Shown here: positions 1 through 9,271 of the stretch, piece after piece
Numbering within the stretch: position 1 is the first letter of the stretch
Layout: every line of letters starts with the position of its first letter
Assembly (NCBI GenBank): GCA_030150045.1
Contig: JASLGM010000045.1
Location: 1-64,000 of the forward strand
Length of the DNA: 64,000 nucleotides
Direction: 5' to 3'
Origin: Taishania sp.
GTDB taxonomy: Bacteria; Bacteroidota; Bacteroidia; Flavobacteriales_D; Crocinitomicaceae
Position numbers and translations under genes: made by a program
The notes under the pieces: generated by a model
The model's database searches: none
The model's input: only the letters and a program-made list of their open reading frames with translations
Told to the model about the DNA's origin: nothing

Positions 1-699
1 TTCCAAACGCAATGTATCACGTGCAGCTAAACCTATTGGTTTAATCCCAAAAGATGCACCTGCAGCAAATACCTTATCCCAAATTGCACTTATTTGTTCG
101 TTTTTCGCATAAATCTCAAAACCTCCTGAACCAGTATAACCAGTCGCTGAAATAATCACATCATCAAAACCAGCAAATTCACCTACAACAAAAGAATAAT
201 TTTTTACTTCGTTTAATGAAATGGCCGTTAATGCTTGCATCGATTCAATAGCTTTAGGGCCTTGTATTGCAAGTAAAGAATAAGCGTCAGATGCATTTTC
301 CATATCAACACCTAGATCGTTGTGTTTTACAAACCAATCCCAGTCTTTATCAATATTTGATGCGTTAACAACTAATAAATATTTTTCCTCCGCCATGCGG
401 TAAATGATTAAATCGTCAACAATTCCACCTTTTCCATTTGGAATACAATTGTATTGAGCCTTACCAATTTCAACTACGCTTACATCGTTTGTTGTCATCT
501 TTTGGATAAAAGCCAATGCATTTGGACCACTAAAAAAGAATTCACCCATGTGAGATACATCAAATACACCAACACTGTTGCGTACCGTTTCATGTTCGAT
601 GTTTACCCCTTCATATTGAACAGGCATGTTAAAACCTGCATAAGGAACCATTTTTGCACCCAAAGAAATATGCAAATCATTAAGCGTTATTTGTTTCAT
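1..699 (-). CDS. gcvT: Aminomethyltransferase (glycine cleavage T protein), 3' end beyond the window
   Basis: The reverse strand is open from an ATG at 699 to the window edge, giving the first 233 codons. The protein begins MKQITLNDLHISLGAKMVPY and continues with the GcvT landmarks FNMPVQYEG, VGVFDVSHMGE, TTNDV, GGIVDDLI, VNASNIDKDW, LLAIQGPKA, TGYTGSGGFE and AARDTLRLE. These belong to the folate-binding T protein, which takes the aminomethyl group from lipoyl-H protein and gives methylenetetrahydrofolate and ammonia. The family is usually about 360 residues, so roughly the last third lies outside. The start is clear because LGAKMVPYAGFNMPVQY normally begins 10-15 residues from the N-terminus. 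No partner of the glycine cleavage system is visible in the window. Confidence 0.95.
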   Translation of the reverse strand, partial: MKQITLNDLHISLGAKMVPYAGFNMPVQYEGVNIEHETVRNSVGVFDVSHMGEFFFSGPNALAFIQKMTTNDVSVVEIGKAQYNCIPNGKGGIVDDLIIYRMAEEKYLLVVNASNIDKDWDWFVKHNDLGVDMENASDAYSLLAIQGPKAIESMQALTAISLNEVKNYSFVVGEFAGFDDVIISATGYTGSGGFEIYAKNEQISAIWDKVFAAGASFGIKPIGLAARDTLRLE

Positions 700-717
700 A
701 TCTGTATTTTGTTTCCA

Positions 718-725
718 CAAAAGTA
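718..725 (-). promoter_or_regulatory. Possible -7 element of the gcvT promoter
   Basis: The reverse strand reads TACTTTTG, a match to the Bacteroidota -7 consensus TAnnTTTG, 18 nt upstream of the gcvT ATG. No clear TTG -33 box lies at the usual distance, so this is a weak call. Confidence 0.35.
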
Positions 726-931
726 ATGTTTTTCACATTCGAGTGACCGTACACTTCCATTTTGATAGGTTTATTACATGCTTTTGAGAAAAACAACAAA
801 AAAAAGACACATGATAGCCTTTGTAAAACCGTTAATTGATGGAAATTGCGATATTTGTTCTGTACAATTTTTATCTGCAATTGAACGTTTTAATTTGTAA
901 GTTGTACAGCTTTTTGGATATTAAGAATACT

Positions 932-3900
932 ATGCGCAAAATATTTATCATTCTAGCTCTATACGTAGTGCCTTTTTTCTCTTTGGGACAAAAGCTGCCT
1001 GTTCGATTTGAAGGTGTTGTAAATAATCAAGATCTAGCTAAAAAAGAAGCTGGAGTTACTATCGAAATCAAACAAGGAGGAAAAACGATTGTCTCTGCTT
1101 CTACAGCTTCAAATGGAACGTATGTGCTAAAAGGTGAGGTGGAAAGAAGCCAACCCTTCGAAGTGTACTATCGCAAACAAGGAATGGTATCAAAAAAGAT
1201 CTCTTTCGACTTTAAAAATCTTAATGTAGAAGATACTCCCCCAGGAGATTTCTCTCCTATTAAAACACTTGATATGGATTTATTTAGTGATAGACCTGGA
1301 ATAGATTTTGGATTCTTAAATTCTGAACCAGTTGCTAAATTCGAAATAAAACCAGGAGGAATAAGTTTGGCTTTTGATCAGCAGGCTTCAGCAAATGTAA
1401 AGAAAAAGGTTGATGATTTATTGAAAAAAGCTGCAGATAAGGCAAAAACGGATGCCGCCAATTTTCAAAGAATTGTTGGAGAAGCTAATAAATTATATGA
1501 TACGAAGAATTATGATGCAGCACTAGCTAAATATGAAGAAGCAAGTAATATCGATCCGAAGGATAAACACGTTATCAATAGAATAAATGAGATATATGAT
1601 CTTGTGCATGCTAAAAAAGAAGCAGCACTTGCAGACAAACAAAAAAATCAAGAATACAATAATCTAATTCAAGCGGGGGATGCACTATACAAACAAGGTG
1701 ATTTAGAAAAAGCAAAAGCAAGATATAAAGAAGCATCTGAAGCAAATGCTGAAGAAGATTATCCATTAGATCAAATAAAAAAGATAAATGCAGATATTAA
1801 AAAGAAAGAAAATGAGCTGAAATACAAACAGATGATTGAAGCTGCAGATATTATGATGAAGCAAAAAAGTTATAAATCTGCAAGAGATAATTATGATACT
1901 GCTTCTAAATTAAGTCCTGCTGAACAATATCCAAAAGATCAGATTAAAAAAATTGATGAACTATTAAAAGCGGAAGAAGAGATTTCAAATAAGAAAAAAG
2001 CTTACGAAGATGCATTAGCAGCAGCGGATGCTTTTTATTCTAGTGAAAAATGGAATGAAGCTTTAACTAAGTATTCTGAAGCGATTGGCTTAGAATCGGC
2101 ATCTAGTTACGCAATAGGAAGAAAAAAAGATGTTGAAGGGAAAATAGCTGCAATTGCAAACGAAAAGAAGAAACAAGATGATATTGCTAAGTTATTGAAA
2201 GAAGGAGATGCGCTCGTAACCAAGAATACCTATGCAGATGCTTTGGTAAAGTTTAAAGAGGCTTTATTACTAGACGATAAAAATCAAGCAACAAAAGATA
2301 AAATTGAGAATGTAAACAAACTAATTCTTGATGAAAAAAGTGCTAAAGACATCTTAGTGAAGTATGATGCAACAATTAAAGAAGCAGACCTACTTCGAGA
2401 TCAAAAGAAGCATAAAGAAGCAATTGAAAAATATACAATTGCTCAAGGATTATTAGATAAGCCTTATCCTACAGAACAGATAAAAAAAATAAATGAAGCA
2501 ATAGATAAAGCTGCCGCTGACAAAGCAGAACAAGAACGATTGGCTAAAGAAGCTGCGGATAAAGCTGCCGCTGATAAAGCAGAACAAGAACGATTGGCTA
2601 AAGAAGCTGCGGATAAAGCTGCCGCAGACAAAGCAGAGCAAGAACGATTGGCTAAAGAAGCTGCTGCTAAAGCTGCCGCTGACAAAGCAGAACAAGAACG
2701 ATTGGCTAAAGAAGCTGCGGATAAGGCTGCCGCTGACAAAGCAGAACAAGAACGATTGGCTAAAGAAGCTGCGGATAAGGCTGCCGCTGACAAAGCAGAG
2801 CAAGAACGATTGGCTAAAGAAGCTGGAGATAAAGCTGCCGCTGACAAAGCAGAACAAGAACGATTGGCTAAAGAAGCTGGAGATAAAGCTGCCGCTGACA
2901 AAGCAGAACAAGAACGTTTGGCTAAAGAAGCTGCAGATAAGGCTGCCGCTGACAAAGCAGAACAAGAACGTTTGGCTAAAGAAGCTGCAGATAAGGCTGC
3001 CGCTGACAAAGCAGAGCAAGAACGATTGGCTAAAGCTGCTGCGGATAAAGCTGCCGCTGACAAAGCAGAGCAAGAACGTTTGGCTAAAGAAGCTGGAGAT
3101 AAAGCTGCTGCTGACAAAGCAGAGCAAGAACGATTGGCTAAAGCTGCTGCGGATAAAGCTGCCGCTGACAAAGCGGAACAAGAACGTTTGGCTAAAGAAG
3201 CTGCAGATAAAGTTGCTGCTGAAAAAGCAGAACAAGAACGTTTGGCTAAAGAAGCTGGAGATAAGGCTGCCGCTGACAAAGCAGAGCAAGAACGATTGGC
3301 TAAAGCTGCTGCGGATAAAGCTGCCGCTGACAAAGCAGAACAAGAACGTTTGGCTAAAGAAGCTGCAGATAAAGTTGCTGCTGAAAAAGCTGAACTTGAA
3401 AGATTAGCTAGAATAGCAGATGAACAAAAGAAGGCAACAAAATCAACTGTAGATATTGAATATGAAAATTTTCTTTTAAAAGGGGATGAGTTAGTTGAAA
3501 AACAAGAATATGCTGCTGCAATTGAGGCGTATAATAAAGCATTAGATTTAAAACCAGAACAGCAATTACCCGTTGCGAAAGCAAAGAAAGCACAAGAATT
3601 AGCTAATCATAATCAAAATGAAGCGAATCAAGCGTTTGAAAAGTTGATTACTGCAATTGAAAACAAAATTGAAGAAGAGGATTTTGTAAAAGCAAGAGAT
3701 TATATAAATCGTGCAAAAAATATTAGGTCGAACGATCCGCGACCCAATGCACTGTTACTACAAATTGAGAATATTGAGAAAGAAAATCAATTGTATGCCA
3801 AACTTATGGCGGAAGCTGAAGGAAAAGCTCAAAATCAATTGTATAACGAAGCAATAGTACTTTTTAATCAGGCAAAAACAGTTAAAGTAAAGAAAATTGA

Positions 3901-5956
3901 GCCGCAACAAAGAATAGATGAAATAAATCAATTATTAAAGGATAAGGAAAAAAATCAATCAAATGATGCTCAGTTTAATGCATTTATGTTGAGCGCAAAG
4001 ACAGCAGAGGATGCGAAAGATTATGATGCTGCTTTATCTTTTTTAAGAAAAGCGGAAGTTGTTCGTCGTGATGATAGTAAAGTGAAAACGAAAATTATTG
4101 AAATTGAAAATAAAATAAATCAACGCCAAGAAAACCTGCAAAACCAAAAAATAGCAGAGGAACACTTTAATCAAGTGATGAAAACTGCAGATGACGCAAT
4201 GTCGAATAAAGAATATCAAAAAGCTGTTTCTTATTATGGAGAAGCAAGACAATTGCAAGGACAAAATAAGACCGTTAAATTAAAGTATGATGAGGCGGTA
4301 AGATTGAATTTATTAGAATCTGAAAAAGCAATGGAAGAGCAATATAAAAAAATTATTGCTCTAGCAGATAATTACTTTAATACCAAAAATTTCCCAAAGG
4401 CGATTGAATATTACAAAAGAGCTTCTGCGCTGAAAAAAAATAATGATTATCCCAAACGTAAATTAGAGGAGATTAATCATATCCTTAATCCTCCTGTTGT
4501 TAATAGTGGAGAATTAGGAAGTTTAGGTGATCCATTTGACCCCTCTATTTTAGATGGAGAAGTAGCTTTGAAGCAAGCTGATGCGAAAAGGAAGGATATG
4601 AAAATGCAGAAAACCATCAAACTAAGAAATGAGGTAGATGCATCAACTTCTGAGGCAGAAAGAATAAAAAGAAACAGTCAACAAGAAATGTTTAATACCG
4701 TTTATGCTTTCTATGCAGATGTTATGAAAGGGGAAATAAATGAAAAGGACAAGAAAGCAATTGATCTAGAAATCTTGCGTCAAAAAGAAATTCAGTTAGC
4801 AGATAGAAATAAGGCAGAACATGAGTTTAAAGGAAACGAAAACATCAGAGTACAAGATTATTTGACACAAGAACAATCGAAATTGAGTCTCGAATTTGAA
4901 GGATATAATTCCGAAAAGCAAAGTGAATTGGAGGAAGTCAAACGTATCCGAATGGAGGTAGAGAATAAAGATGTCGTAGATAAAAATACTTTAAAACAAA
5001 CGAATATTAACAACAAAGCAAAGGTAGACGATATTGGACGTAAAATTGACGTTCGTCAAATAGAAGATATCGATGCCAAAAGAGAAGGACATGTATTCGT
5101 AAGCGATAAGACAAACACCATTTCTGATAAATGGAATCAAGATGCCGATCAGAAAAAAGGGAGTAATTTATCGTCTAAAGAACACTTGCTTGAGATTGAA
5201 AAAAGTAAAGCAGGAAAGGAAACAAAAGCTCAAGGAGAGTTGATTCAAAATGAAGGATTGATAACTGATATTCATATTAAAAACGAACAGTATAATCAAT
5301 CTCAAAAAGCAAGTGAGAATCAAAAGTATTTGGAACAAAAGGAATCCATTGAGCAAATTGAAAGATCAAAGCTTAATCAAGTAAATGAAGCTGAGCAAGG
5401 ATTGAAGGATAAGAATTTGCAAGTTAAACTTGTTGCTAAAAATGTACAAAATGCAATCGATAGCCAGGAAGCATCTGATCAACAGGAACGTATGAACGCA
5501 CAAACGAACATTGATAATAAAAAATATGAATCATCTATTTCAACAACTAACAATGTCGATAAACAAAGATCTAGTCAAAATAGTTTAACTGACTTGTCTA
5601 AAGATTTGTCTTTGTCGCAGTCGTCTTTGACAAAAGAAAAGTCAAATGAAGGATATGCTATCAAACAACAAATTGATAATATGCATACTTCGAAAAGTGA
5701 AACGGTAATTGTGAAAAATACGCTTGGAGAAAAATATCCAGAAGGTGTGTCTCAAGAAATGTTTCAACGAAAAGATGCTGATGGTTTACCTATAGCTATT
5801 ATAACACGTAGAGTAGTTGTGATTGAAGGAAAAGGAGTAGAATATATAAAAACACAATCATTAAATGCCATTACATACACAAAGTCAGGAACAGCAATTA
5901 CAGAATATGTTTGGCAAAAAGAAACAAATAATGCATCGCTTAAACGTCATTTTTAA
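932..5956 (+). CDS. Large secreted TPR/coiled-coil protein with 18-residue tandem repeats
   Basis: The start is placed at the ATG that gives a signal peptide (MRKIFIILALYVVPFFSLGQ); the frame is open further upstream only from a TTG. The mature protein has a beta-rich N-terminal part (about 23-150) resembling carboxypeptidase-regulatory-like folds. Six TPR-like units of about 40 residues follow (about 165-525), each with a core like GDALYKQGDLEKAKARYKEA and often ending in a YP..QIKKIN turn. Next come 17 units of an 18-residue charged helical repeat (526-831), then about six more TPR-like units (850-1190), a long charged coiled region, and a C-terminal domain of about 75 residues ending YVWQKETNNASLKRHF. 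I see no cysteine. There is no T9SS sorting signal and no lipobox, so a periplasmic or envelope-spanning scaffold is the likely setting. The repeat recalls the TolA stalk, but the family and role are unknown to me. Confidence 0.85.
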   Translation: MRKIFIILALYVVPFFSLGQKLPVRFEGVVNNQDLAKKEAGVTIEIKQGGKTIVSASTASNGTYVLKGEVERSQPFEVYYRKQGMVSKKISFDFKNLNVEDTPPGDFSPIKTLDMDLFSDRPGIDFGFLNSEPVAKFEIKPGGISLAFDQQASANVKKKVDDLLKKAADKAKTDAANFQRIVGEANKLYDTKNYDAALAKYEEASNIDPKDKHVINRINEIYDLVHAKKEAALADKQKNQEYNNLIQAGDALYKQGDLEKAKARYKEASEANAEEDYPLDQIKKINADIKKKENELKYKQMIEAADIMMKQKSYKSARDNYDTASKLSPAEQYPKDQIKKIDELLKAEEEISNKKKAYEDALAAADAFYSSEKWNEALTKYSEAIGLESASSYAIGRKKDVEGKIAAIANEKKKQDDIAKLLKEGDALVTKNTYADALVKFKEALLLDDKNQATKDKIENVNKLILDEKSAKDILVKYDATIKEADLLRDQKKHKEAIEKYTIAQGLLDKPYPTEQIKKINEAIDKAAADKAEQERLAKEAADKAAADKAEQERLAKEAADKAAADKAEQERLAKEAAAKAAADKAEQERLAKEAADKAAADKAEQERLAKEAADKAAADKAEQERLAKEAGDKAAADKAEQERLAKEAGDKAAADKAEQERLAKEAADKAAADKAEQERLAKEAADKAAADKAEQERLAKAAADKAAADKAEQERLAKEAGDKAAADKAEQERLAKAAADKAAADKAEQERLAKEAADKVAAEKAEQERLAKEAGDKAAADKAEQERLAKAAADKAAADKAEQERLAKEAADKVAAEKAELERLARIADEQKKATKSTVDIEYENFLLKGDELVEKQEYAAAIEAYNKALDLKPEQQLPVAKAKKAQELANHNQNEANQAFEKLITAIENKIEEEDFVKARDYINRAKNIRSNDPRPNALLLQIENIEKENQLYAKLMAEAEGKAQNQLYNEAIVLFNQAKTVKVKKIEPQQRIDEINQLLKDKEKNQSNDAQFNAFMLSAKTAEDAKDYDAALSFLRKAEVVRRDDSKVKTKIIEIENKINQRQENLQNQKIAEEHFNQVMKTADDAMSNKEYQKAVSYYGEARQLQGQNKTVKLKYDEAVRLNLLESEKAMEEQYKKIIALADNYFNTKNFPKAIEYYKRASALKKNNDYPKRKLEEINHILNPPVVNSGELGSLGDPFDPSILDGEVALKQADAKRKDMKMQKTIKLRNEVDASTSEAERIKRNSQQEMFNTVYAFYADVMKGEINEKDKKAIDLEILRQKEIQLADRNKAEHEFKGNENIRVQDYLTQEQSKLSLEFEGYNSEKQSELEEVKRIRMEVENKDVVDKNTLKQTNINNKAKVDDIGRKIDVRQIEDIDAKREGHVFVSDKTNTISDKWNQDADQKKGSNLSSKEHLLEIEKSKAGKETKAQGELIQNEGLITDIHIKNEQYNQSQKASENQKYLEQKESIEQIERSKLNQVNEAEQGLKDKNLQVKLVAKNVQNAIDSQEASDQQERMNAQTNIDNKKYESSISTTNNVDKQRSSQNSLTDLSKDLSLSQSSLTKEKSNEGYAIKQQIDNMHTSKSETVIVKNTLGEKYPEGVSQEMFQRKDADGLPIAIITRRVVVIEGKGVEYIKTQSLNAITYTKSGTAITEYVWQKETNNASLKRHF
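2507..3424 (+). repeat. 17 tandem 54-bp repeats inside the TPR/coiled-coil gene
   Basis: Seventeen units of exactly 54 bp encode KAAADKAEQERLAKEAAD or close variants (EAGD, KAAAD, EAAA; units 14 and 17 begin KVAAEK). The DNA identity is high even at silent positions, so the array has probably expanded recently or is being homogenised. The pattern of alanine, lysine/aspartate and glutamate is that of a continuous amphipathic helix or coiled coil. Because the unit is a multiple of three and contains no reverse-strand stop, it leaves two long antisense frames open. Confidence 0.97.
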
Positions 5957-6962
5957 ATTATTTATTGTTTTTGTTCTATGTGCTTGTTCTCAAAGTAAAA
6001 AAGGAATTACCTTTCATGGAGAAGCACAAGGGACTACCTATACCATTATTGTTGCTGATCAAAATGTAAAGATTGAAAAAAAAGACATCGATCATTTATT
6101 AGATGATTTTGATCGATACTTATCTTTATATAAAAAAGATTCTTACCTCTCTAAAATCAATGAAAGTCAATCTTTTCAATTTGAAGATTCATTTGGATAT
6201 TTTTCTCAATGTTACTTCTTAACAGAATTACTATTTGAACAAACGAATCAAATGATTGACCCCACGTTGTATCCAATTTTAAACGCTTGGAAATTGTATA
6301 CTCCTAAAGGAATGATGCAACCATTAGACGAAGAGGTGATTGCTGATTTAATGCAATGGGTTGGTTTTGATAATGATGAAAATTATCAAATAAAATTCAA
6401 TAATAATCAAGTGGTGGTTTCTAAAAAATCACCAGAAGTTAAATTCGATTTTAACGCAATTGCTCAAGGGTTTTCAGCTGATGTAATTGCAGAGTTTATT
6501 GAAAGCAAGGGGGCACAAAACTATTATGTTGAAATAGGGGGAGAAATCCTTGTAAAAGGGAAAAACCCAGAGGGAAAAAAATGGAAAATAGGCATCGACA
6601 GACCTGAAGATAGCACCGAAGAGTATAGGGAAATTCAGATGGTTGTATCGACAACAAATACAGGAATTGCTACAAGTGGTACTTACAGAAATTTTGTAGA
6701 AGTGGATGGCCAAACATTTAGTCATATTTTTAATCCTAAAACTGGAAGACCTGTACGTTCTGATGTGTTAAGCGTTACAGTATTTGCTCCTTCAGCTGGA
6801 TTAGCAGATGGCTATGCAACTTATTTTATGCTAATTGGAAAAGAAGAAATCACAAAGTTTTGTAAAGAAAATAGTGATGTATCTGCTATTGTAATGTATG
6901 ATGATGGGAAAAAGATTGTACATGAGGTTATTGGAAATACTAATTTCGTAATAAACGAATAA
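5931..6962 (+). CDS. apbE: FAD:protein FMN transferase, lipoprotein (ApbE family)
   Basis: ApbE enzymes use FAD to attach FMN through a phosphoester to threonine in partner proteins such as Nqr or Rnf subunits, outside the inner membrane. The chosen ATG gives a lipoprotein signal (MHRLNVIFKLFIVFVLCACS, lipid cysteine at about 17-19). Family motifs follow in order: GEAQGTTYTI near the N-terminus, FDFNAIAQGFSADVI (equivalent of DLGGIAKGYAVD), YYVEIGGEI, GTYRNF, HIFNPKTGRPV and ADGYATYFMLIG. The length of 343 residues is normal. The ATG lies 26 nt inside the end of the upstream repeat-protein gene in another frame, so the two are probably co-translated. No Nqr or Rnf genes are nearby, so the flavinylated target is not evident. 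Confidence 0.93.
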   Translation: MHRLNVIFKLFIVFVLCACSQSKKGITFHGEAQGTTYTIIVADQNVKIEKKDIDHLLDDFDRYLSLYKKDSYLSKINESQSFQFEDSFGYFSQCYFLTELLFEQTNQMIDPTLYPILNAWKLYTPKGMMQPLDEEVIADLMQWVGFDNDENYQIKFNNNQVVVSKKSPEVKFDFNAIAQGFSADVIAEFIESKGAQNYYVEIGGEILVKGKNPEGKKWKIGIDRPEDSTEEYREIQMVVSTTNTGIATSGTYRNFVEVDGQTFSHIFNPKTGRPVRSDVLSVTVFAPSAGLADGYATYFMLIGKEEITKFCKENSDVSAIVMYDDGKKIVHEVIGNTNFVINE

Positions 6963-7062
6963 CTGTTAGCAACTGATTTCATTATTTGAAAATCTTATTT
7001 GAATCTAAGCTACTTTAGTAATTCGGGTACAATTAATAAATCCCGTTTATTTGTAGCAAATC

Positions 7063-8427
7063 ATGAATGTACATTTTATTGCAATTGGAGGAAGTGCGAT
7101 GCACAATTTGGCTATCGCATTAAGTAGAAAAGGAGTTAACGTTTCTGGATCTGACGACGAAATTTTCGAACCATCAAAATCAAGATTATCTAGAGAAGGT
7201 ATTCTTCCTGAAAAAATGGGATGGGACTCTAGTTCTATTACTAATGATATTGATGCTGTAATTGTTGGAATGCATGCACGTATTGATAATCCTGAATTAC
7301 TAAAAGCGCAGTCTTTAGGATTGAGAATATTTTCGTATCCAGAATATCTATATGAACAATCAAAGGAAAAAAAACGAGTTGTAATAGGTGGAAGTCACGG
7401 GAAAACCACAATTACTTCCATGCTTTTACATGCCGCAAAAGTGAATAATGTAAATGTTGATTACATGGTTGGAGCACAACTTGATGGCTATGATTGTATG
7501 GTGAAATTGACTGAAGATGCTCCTTTTATGATTTTAGAGGGGGACGAATACCTCAGCTCACCAACGGATCGTAGACCTAAATTTCATCTCTATCAACCTG
7601 ATATAGCTCTTCTTTCTGGTATTGCATGGGATCATATCAATGTATTCCCAACGTTTGATAATTATGTAGAACAATTTGATGTTTTTTGTGATAAAATAGA
7701 AGCTGAAGGGAAACTAATCTATAATAAAGAAGATGAAGAGGTAGCTAAACTAGGACATAAATACAAATCTAAATCTAAATTAGAAACAGTTCCTTATGGT
7801 ACTCCTGTCTATGAAAATACTTTAGACGGCTTTGTTATTACTTGGGAAGGAGAAAAATATCCGCTTCAAATTTTCGGGAAACATAATATGCAAAACCTAA
7901 TTGGAGCAATGTTTTTAGCTCAAGAAATCGGCATTTCTAATCAGGATTACTTAAATGCAATGTCAACGTTTACTGGAGCAGGAAAAAGACTACAAATTGT
8001 CGACGAAAGGGAAAGGTTTACTTGTTATAAAGATTTTGCTCATTCTCCTTCAAAGCTAAAGGCAACTTTAAATGCAGTAAGAGAACGCTACCCAGACCGA
8101 CAAATAATTGCCTGTATGGAATTACATACTTTTTCATCATTACAAAAAGAATTTATTCCACATTATAAAGATTCTATGAAAGGCGCAGATGTATGTGTTG
8201 TTTATTATAGTCCGGAGGTAGTGGCCCATAAAAAGCTGCCAGAAGTAAGTTCAGAAGAAATTTTTAATGGATTTGGTGGTGATGTAATCGTACTTCAACG
8301 CACAGAAGATGTCGTTAAATTATTGAAAACACATTCTTATGATAATACAACTCTTTTGATGATGTCGTCTGGAAATTTTGATGGAATTGACTACAATCAA
8401 TTAGTAGATGAACTTTTAAACAAATAA
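7063..8427 (+). CDS. mpl: UDP-N-acetylmuramate:tripeptide ligase (murein peptide ligase, Mur family)
   Basis: Mpl reattaches recycled L-Ala-D-Glu-meso-DAP tripeptide to UDP-MurNAc in the cytoplasm. The N-terminus MNVHFIAIGGSAMHNLAIAL is the Mpl form of the Mur dinucleotide-like domain (MurC itself starts differently). The ATP loop GGSHGKTT is at 109-116, EGDEY at 159-163 and WDHINVFP near 190. The central ligand region FKDFAHSPSKLKATL and the C-terminal domain are complete. The 454-residue length is typical. A MurC paralogue is the alternative, but the AMHNLA signature and the first-Rossmann spacing favour Mpl. The lipoprotein hydrolase starts 7 nt after the stop, so the two probably share a transcript. 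Confidence 0.9.
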   Translation: MNVHFIAIGGSAMHNLAIALSRKGVNVSGSDDEIFEPSKSRLSREGILPEKMGWDSSSITNDIDAVIVGMHARIDNPELLKAQSLGLRIFSYPEYLYEQSKEKKRVVIGGSHGKTTITSMLLHAAKVNNVNVDYMVGAQLDGYDCMVKLTEDAPFMILEGDEYLSSPTDRRPKFHLYQPDIALLSGIAWDHINVFPTFDNYVEQFDVFCDKIEAEGKLIYNKEDEEVAKLGHKYKSKSKLETVPYGTPVYENTLDGFVITWEGEKYPLQIFGKHNMQNLIGAMFLAQEIGISNQDYLNAMSTFTGAGKRLQIVDERERFTCYKDFAHSPSKLKATLNAVRERYPDRQIIACMELHTFSSLQKEFIPHYKDSMKGADVCVVYYSPEVVAHKKLPEVSSEEIFNGFGGDVIVLQRTEDVVKLLKTHSYDNTTLLMMSSGNFDGIDYNQLVDELLNK

Positions 8428-8434
8428 TTCAAAA

Positions 8435-9271
8435 ATGAATTTTACTTGTTTGAATAATAAAAACTTCTCAAATTGTTTACCTATCGTTATAGGTATTGCG
8501 ATAGGTATTACCTATGCTTGTTCTAGCCTTACTTCAGTAGATACAGTTGAAAACAAAACGCTAAGGGAAGAGGTAGTTCCATTTGATATAAAGAAGGAGG
8601 AGGTCATATCGGTTCTTAATCAGTTCCAGGATAGTTTAAGAAAAAGGAATATTGCAATTGAAAACACTTTTTTACCTGATATCCATTATATAGGGTGGGT
8701 GATATTTAGTCATGGGTATGGTAATAATAAAGGGGATACTTATCTCAAGTATAGTTACATTACACATGGTTTGGCAAAAAGAGGTTATTTTGTCACAAGT
8801 ATTCAGCATGAAATGGAAAACGATCCTATTCTACCTATGAAAGGGGATATGCAACTTTTGAGAGCTCCATTTTGGATAAGGGGTTCTGATAATATTCATT
8901 TTGTAAAAGAGCAATTGCTTAAAAAAGATTATTTTTTAAATAGTATACCCATTATCTTGATTGGACATTCAAATGGAGGAGATATTTCAGCTCGTTATTC
9001 CTTAAGAAATACAAATGAAATTGACAAGTTAGTGACATTAGATAATTTACGTCATTCATTAACGAACGTAGCTTGTAAAGGGATTCTAACACTTCGTTCT
9101 CAAGATAGAGAAACAGACAAGGAGGTATTTGAAAATTGGGAAAACAGAAAAACGCAGTATGCACAGATTGTGAAACTTCCAGTTAATCATTCGGACATGA
9201 GTGACCGAGGAACAGAAGAACAAAAAATGCAAATACTGCGTTCAATATTAGATTTCTTACAAGCGAATTAA
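8435..9271 (+). CDS. Lipoprotein alpha/beta hydrolase
   Basis: The protein has an N-terminal hydrophobic stretch ending in a lipobox-like ITYACS (Cys29), so it is probably anchored to a membrane outside the cytoplasm. An alpha/beta hydrolase core follows. FSHGYG fits the oxyanion strand, GHSNGG near residue 176 is the nucleophile elbow (GxSxG), and NHSDM near the C-terminus offers the catalytic histidine. The acid residue is less certain. The substrate cannot be read from sequence; esterase or lipase-like activity is an inference. It follows mpl by 7 nt, which could hint at an envelope role. Its stop codon shares the sequence TTAA with the stop of the convergent DUF4199 gene. Confidence 0.8.
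   Translation: MNFTCLNNKNFSNCLPIVIGIAIGITYACSSLTSVDTVENKTLREEVVPFDIKKEEVISVLNQFQDSLRKRNIAIENTFLPDIHYIGWVIFSHGYGNNKGDTYLKYSYITHGLAKRGYFVTSIQHEMENDPILPMKGDMQLLRAPFWIRGSDNIHFVKEQLLKKDYFLNSIPIILIGHSNGGDISARYSLRNTNEIDKLVTLDNLRHSLTNVACKGILTLRSQDRETDKEVFENWENRKTQYAQIVKLPVNHSDMSDRGTEEQKMQILRSILDFLQAN

Noticed and set aside
836..931. Longer start for the repeat protein at a TTG (836)
   Set aside because: It would bury the signal peptide behind 32 residues; the ATG at 932 gives a standard export signal.
2453..3343. Two long open frames on the reverse strand (2453-3343 and 2464-3333) encoding repetitive proteins
   Set aside because: They are by-products of the 54-bp repeat, whose length is a multiple of three and which contains no reverse stop. 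Their sequences (SFIRSSFSQSFL-type or ALSAAALS-type repeats) have no domain, signal or start context.
2507..3424. CRISPR array
   Set aside because: The repeats are contiguous, with no unique spacers, and are read in one coding frame.
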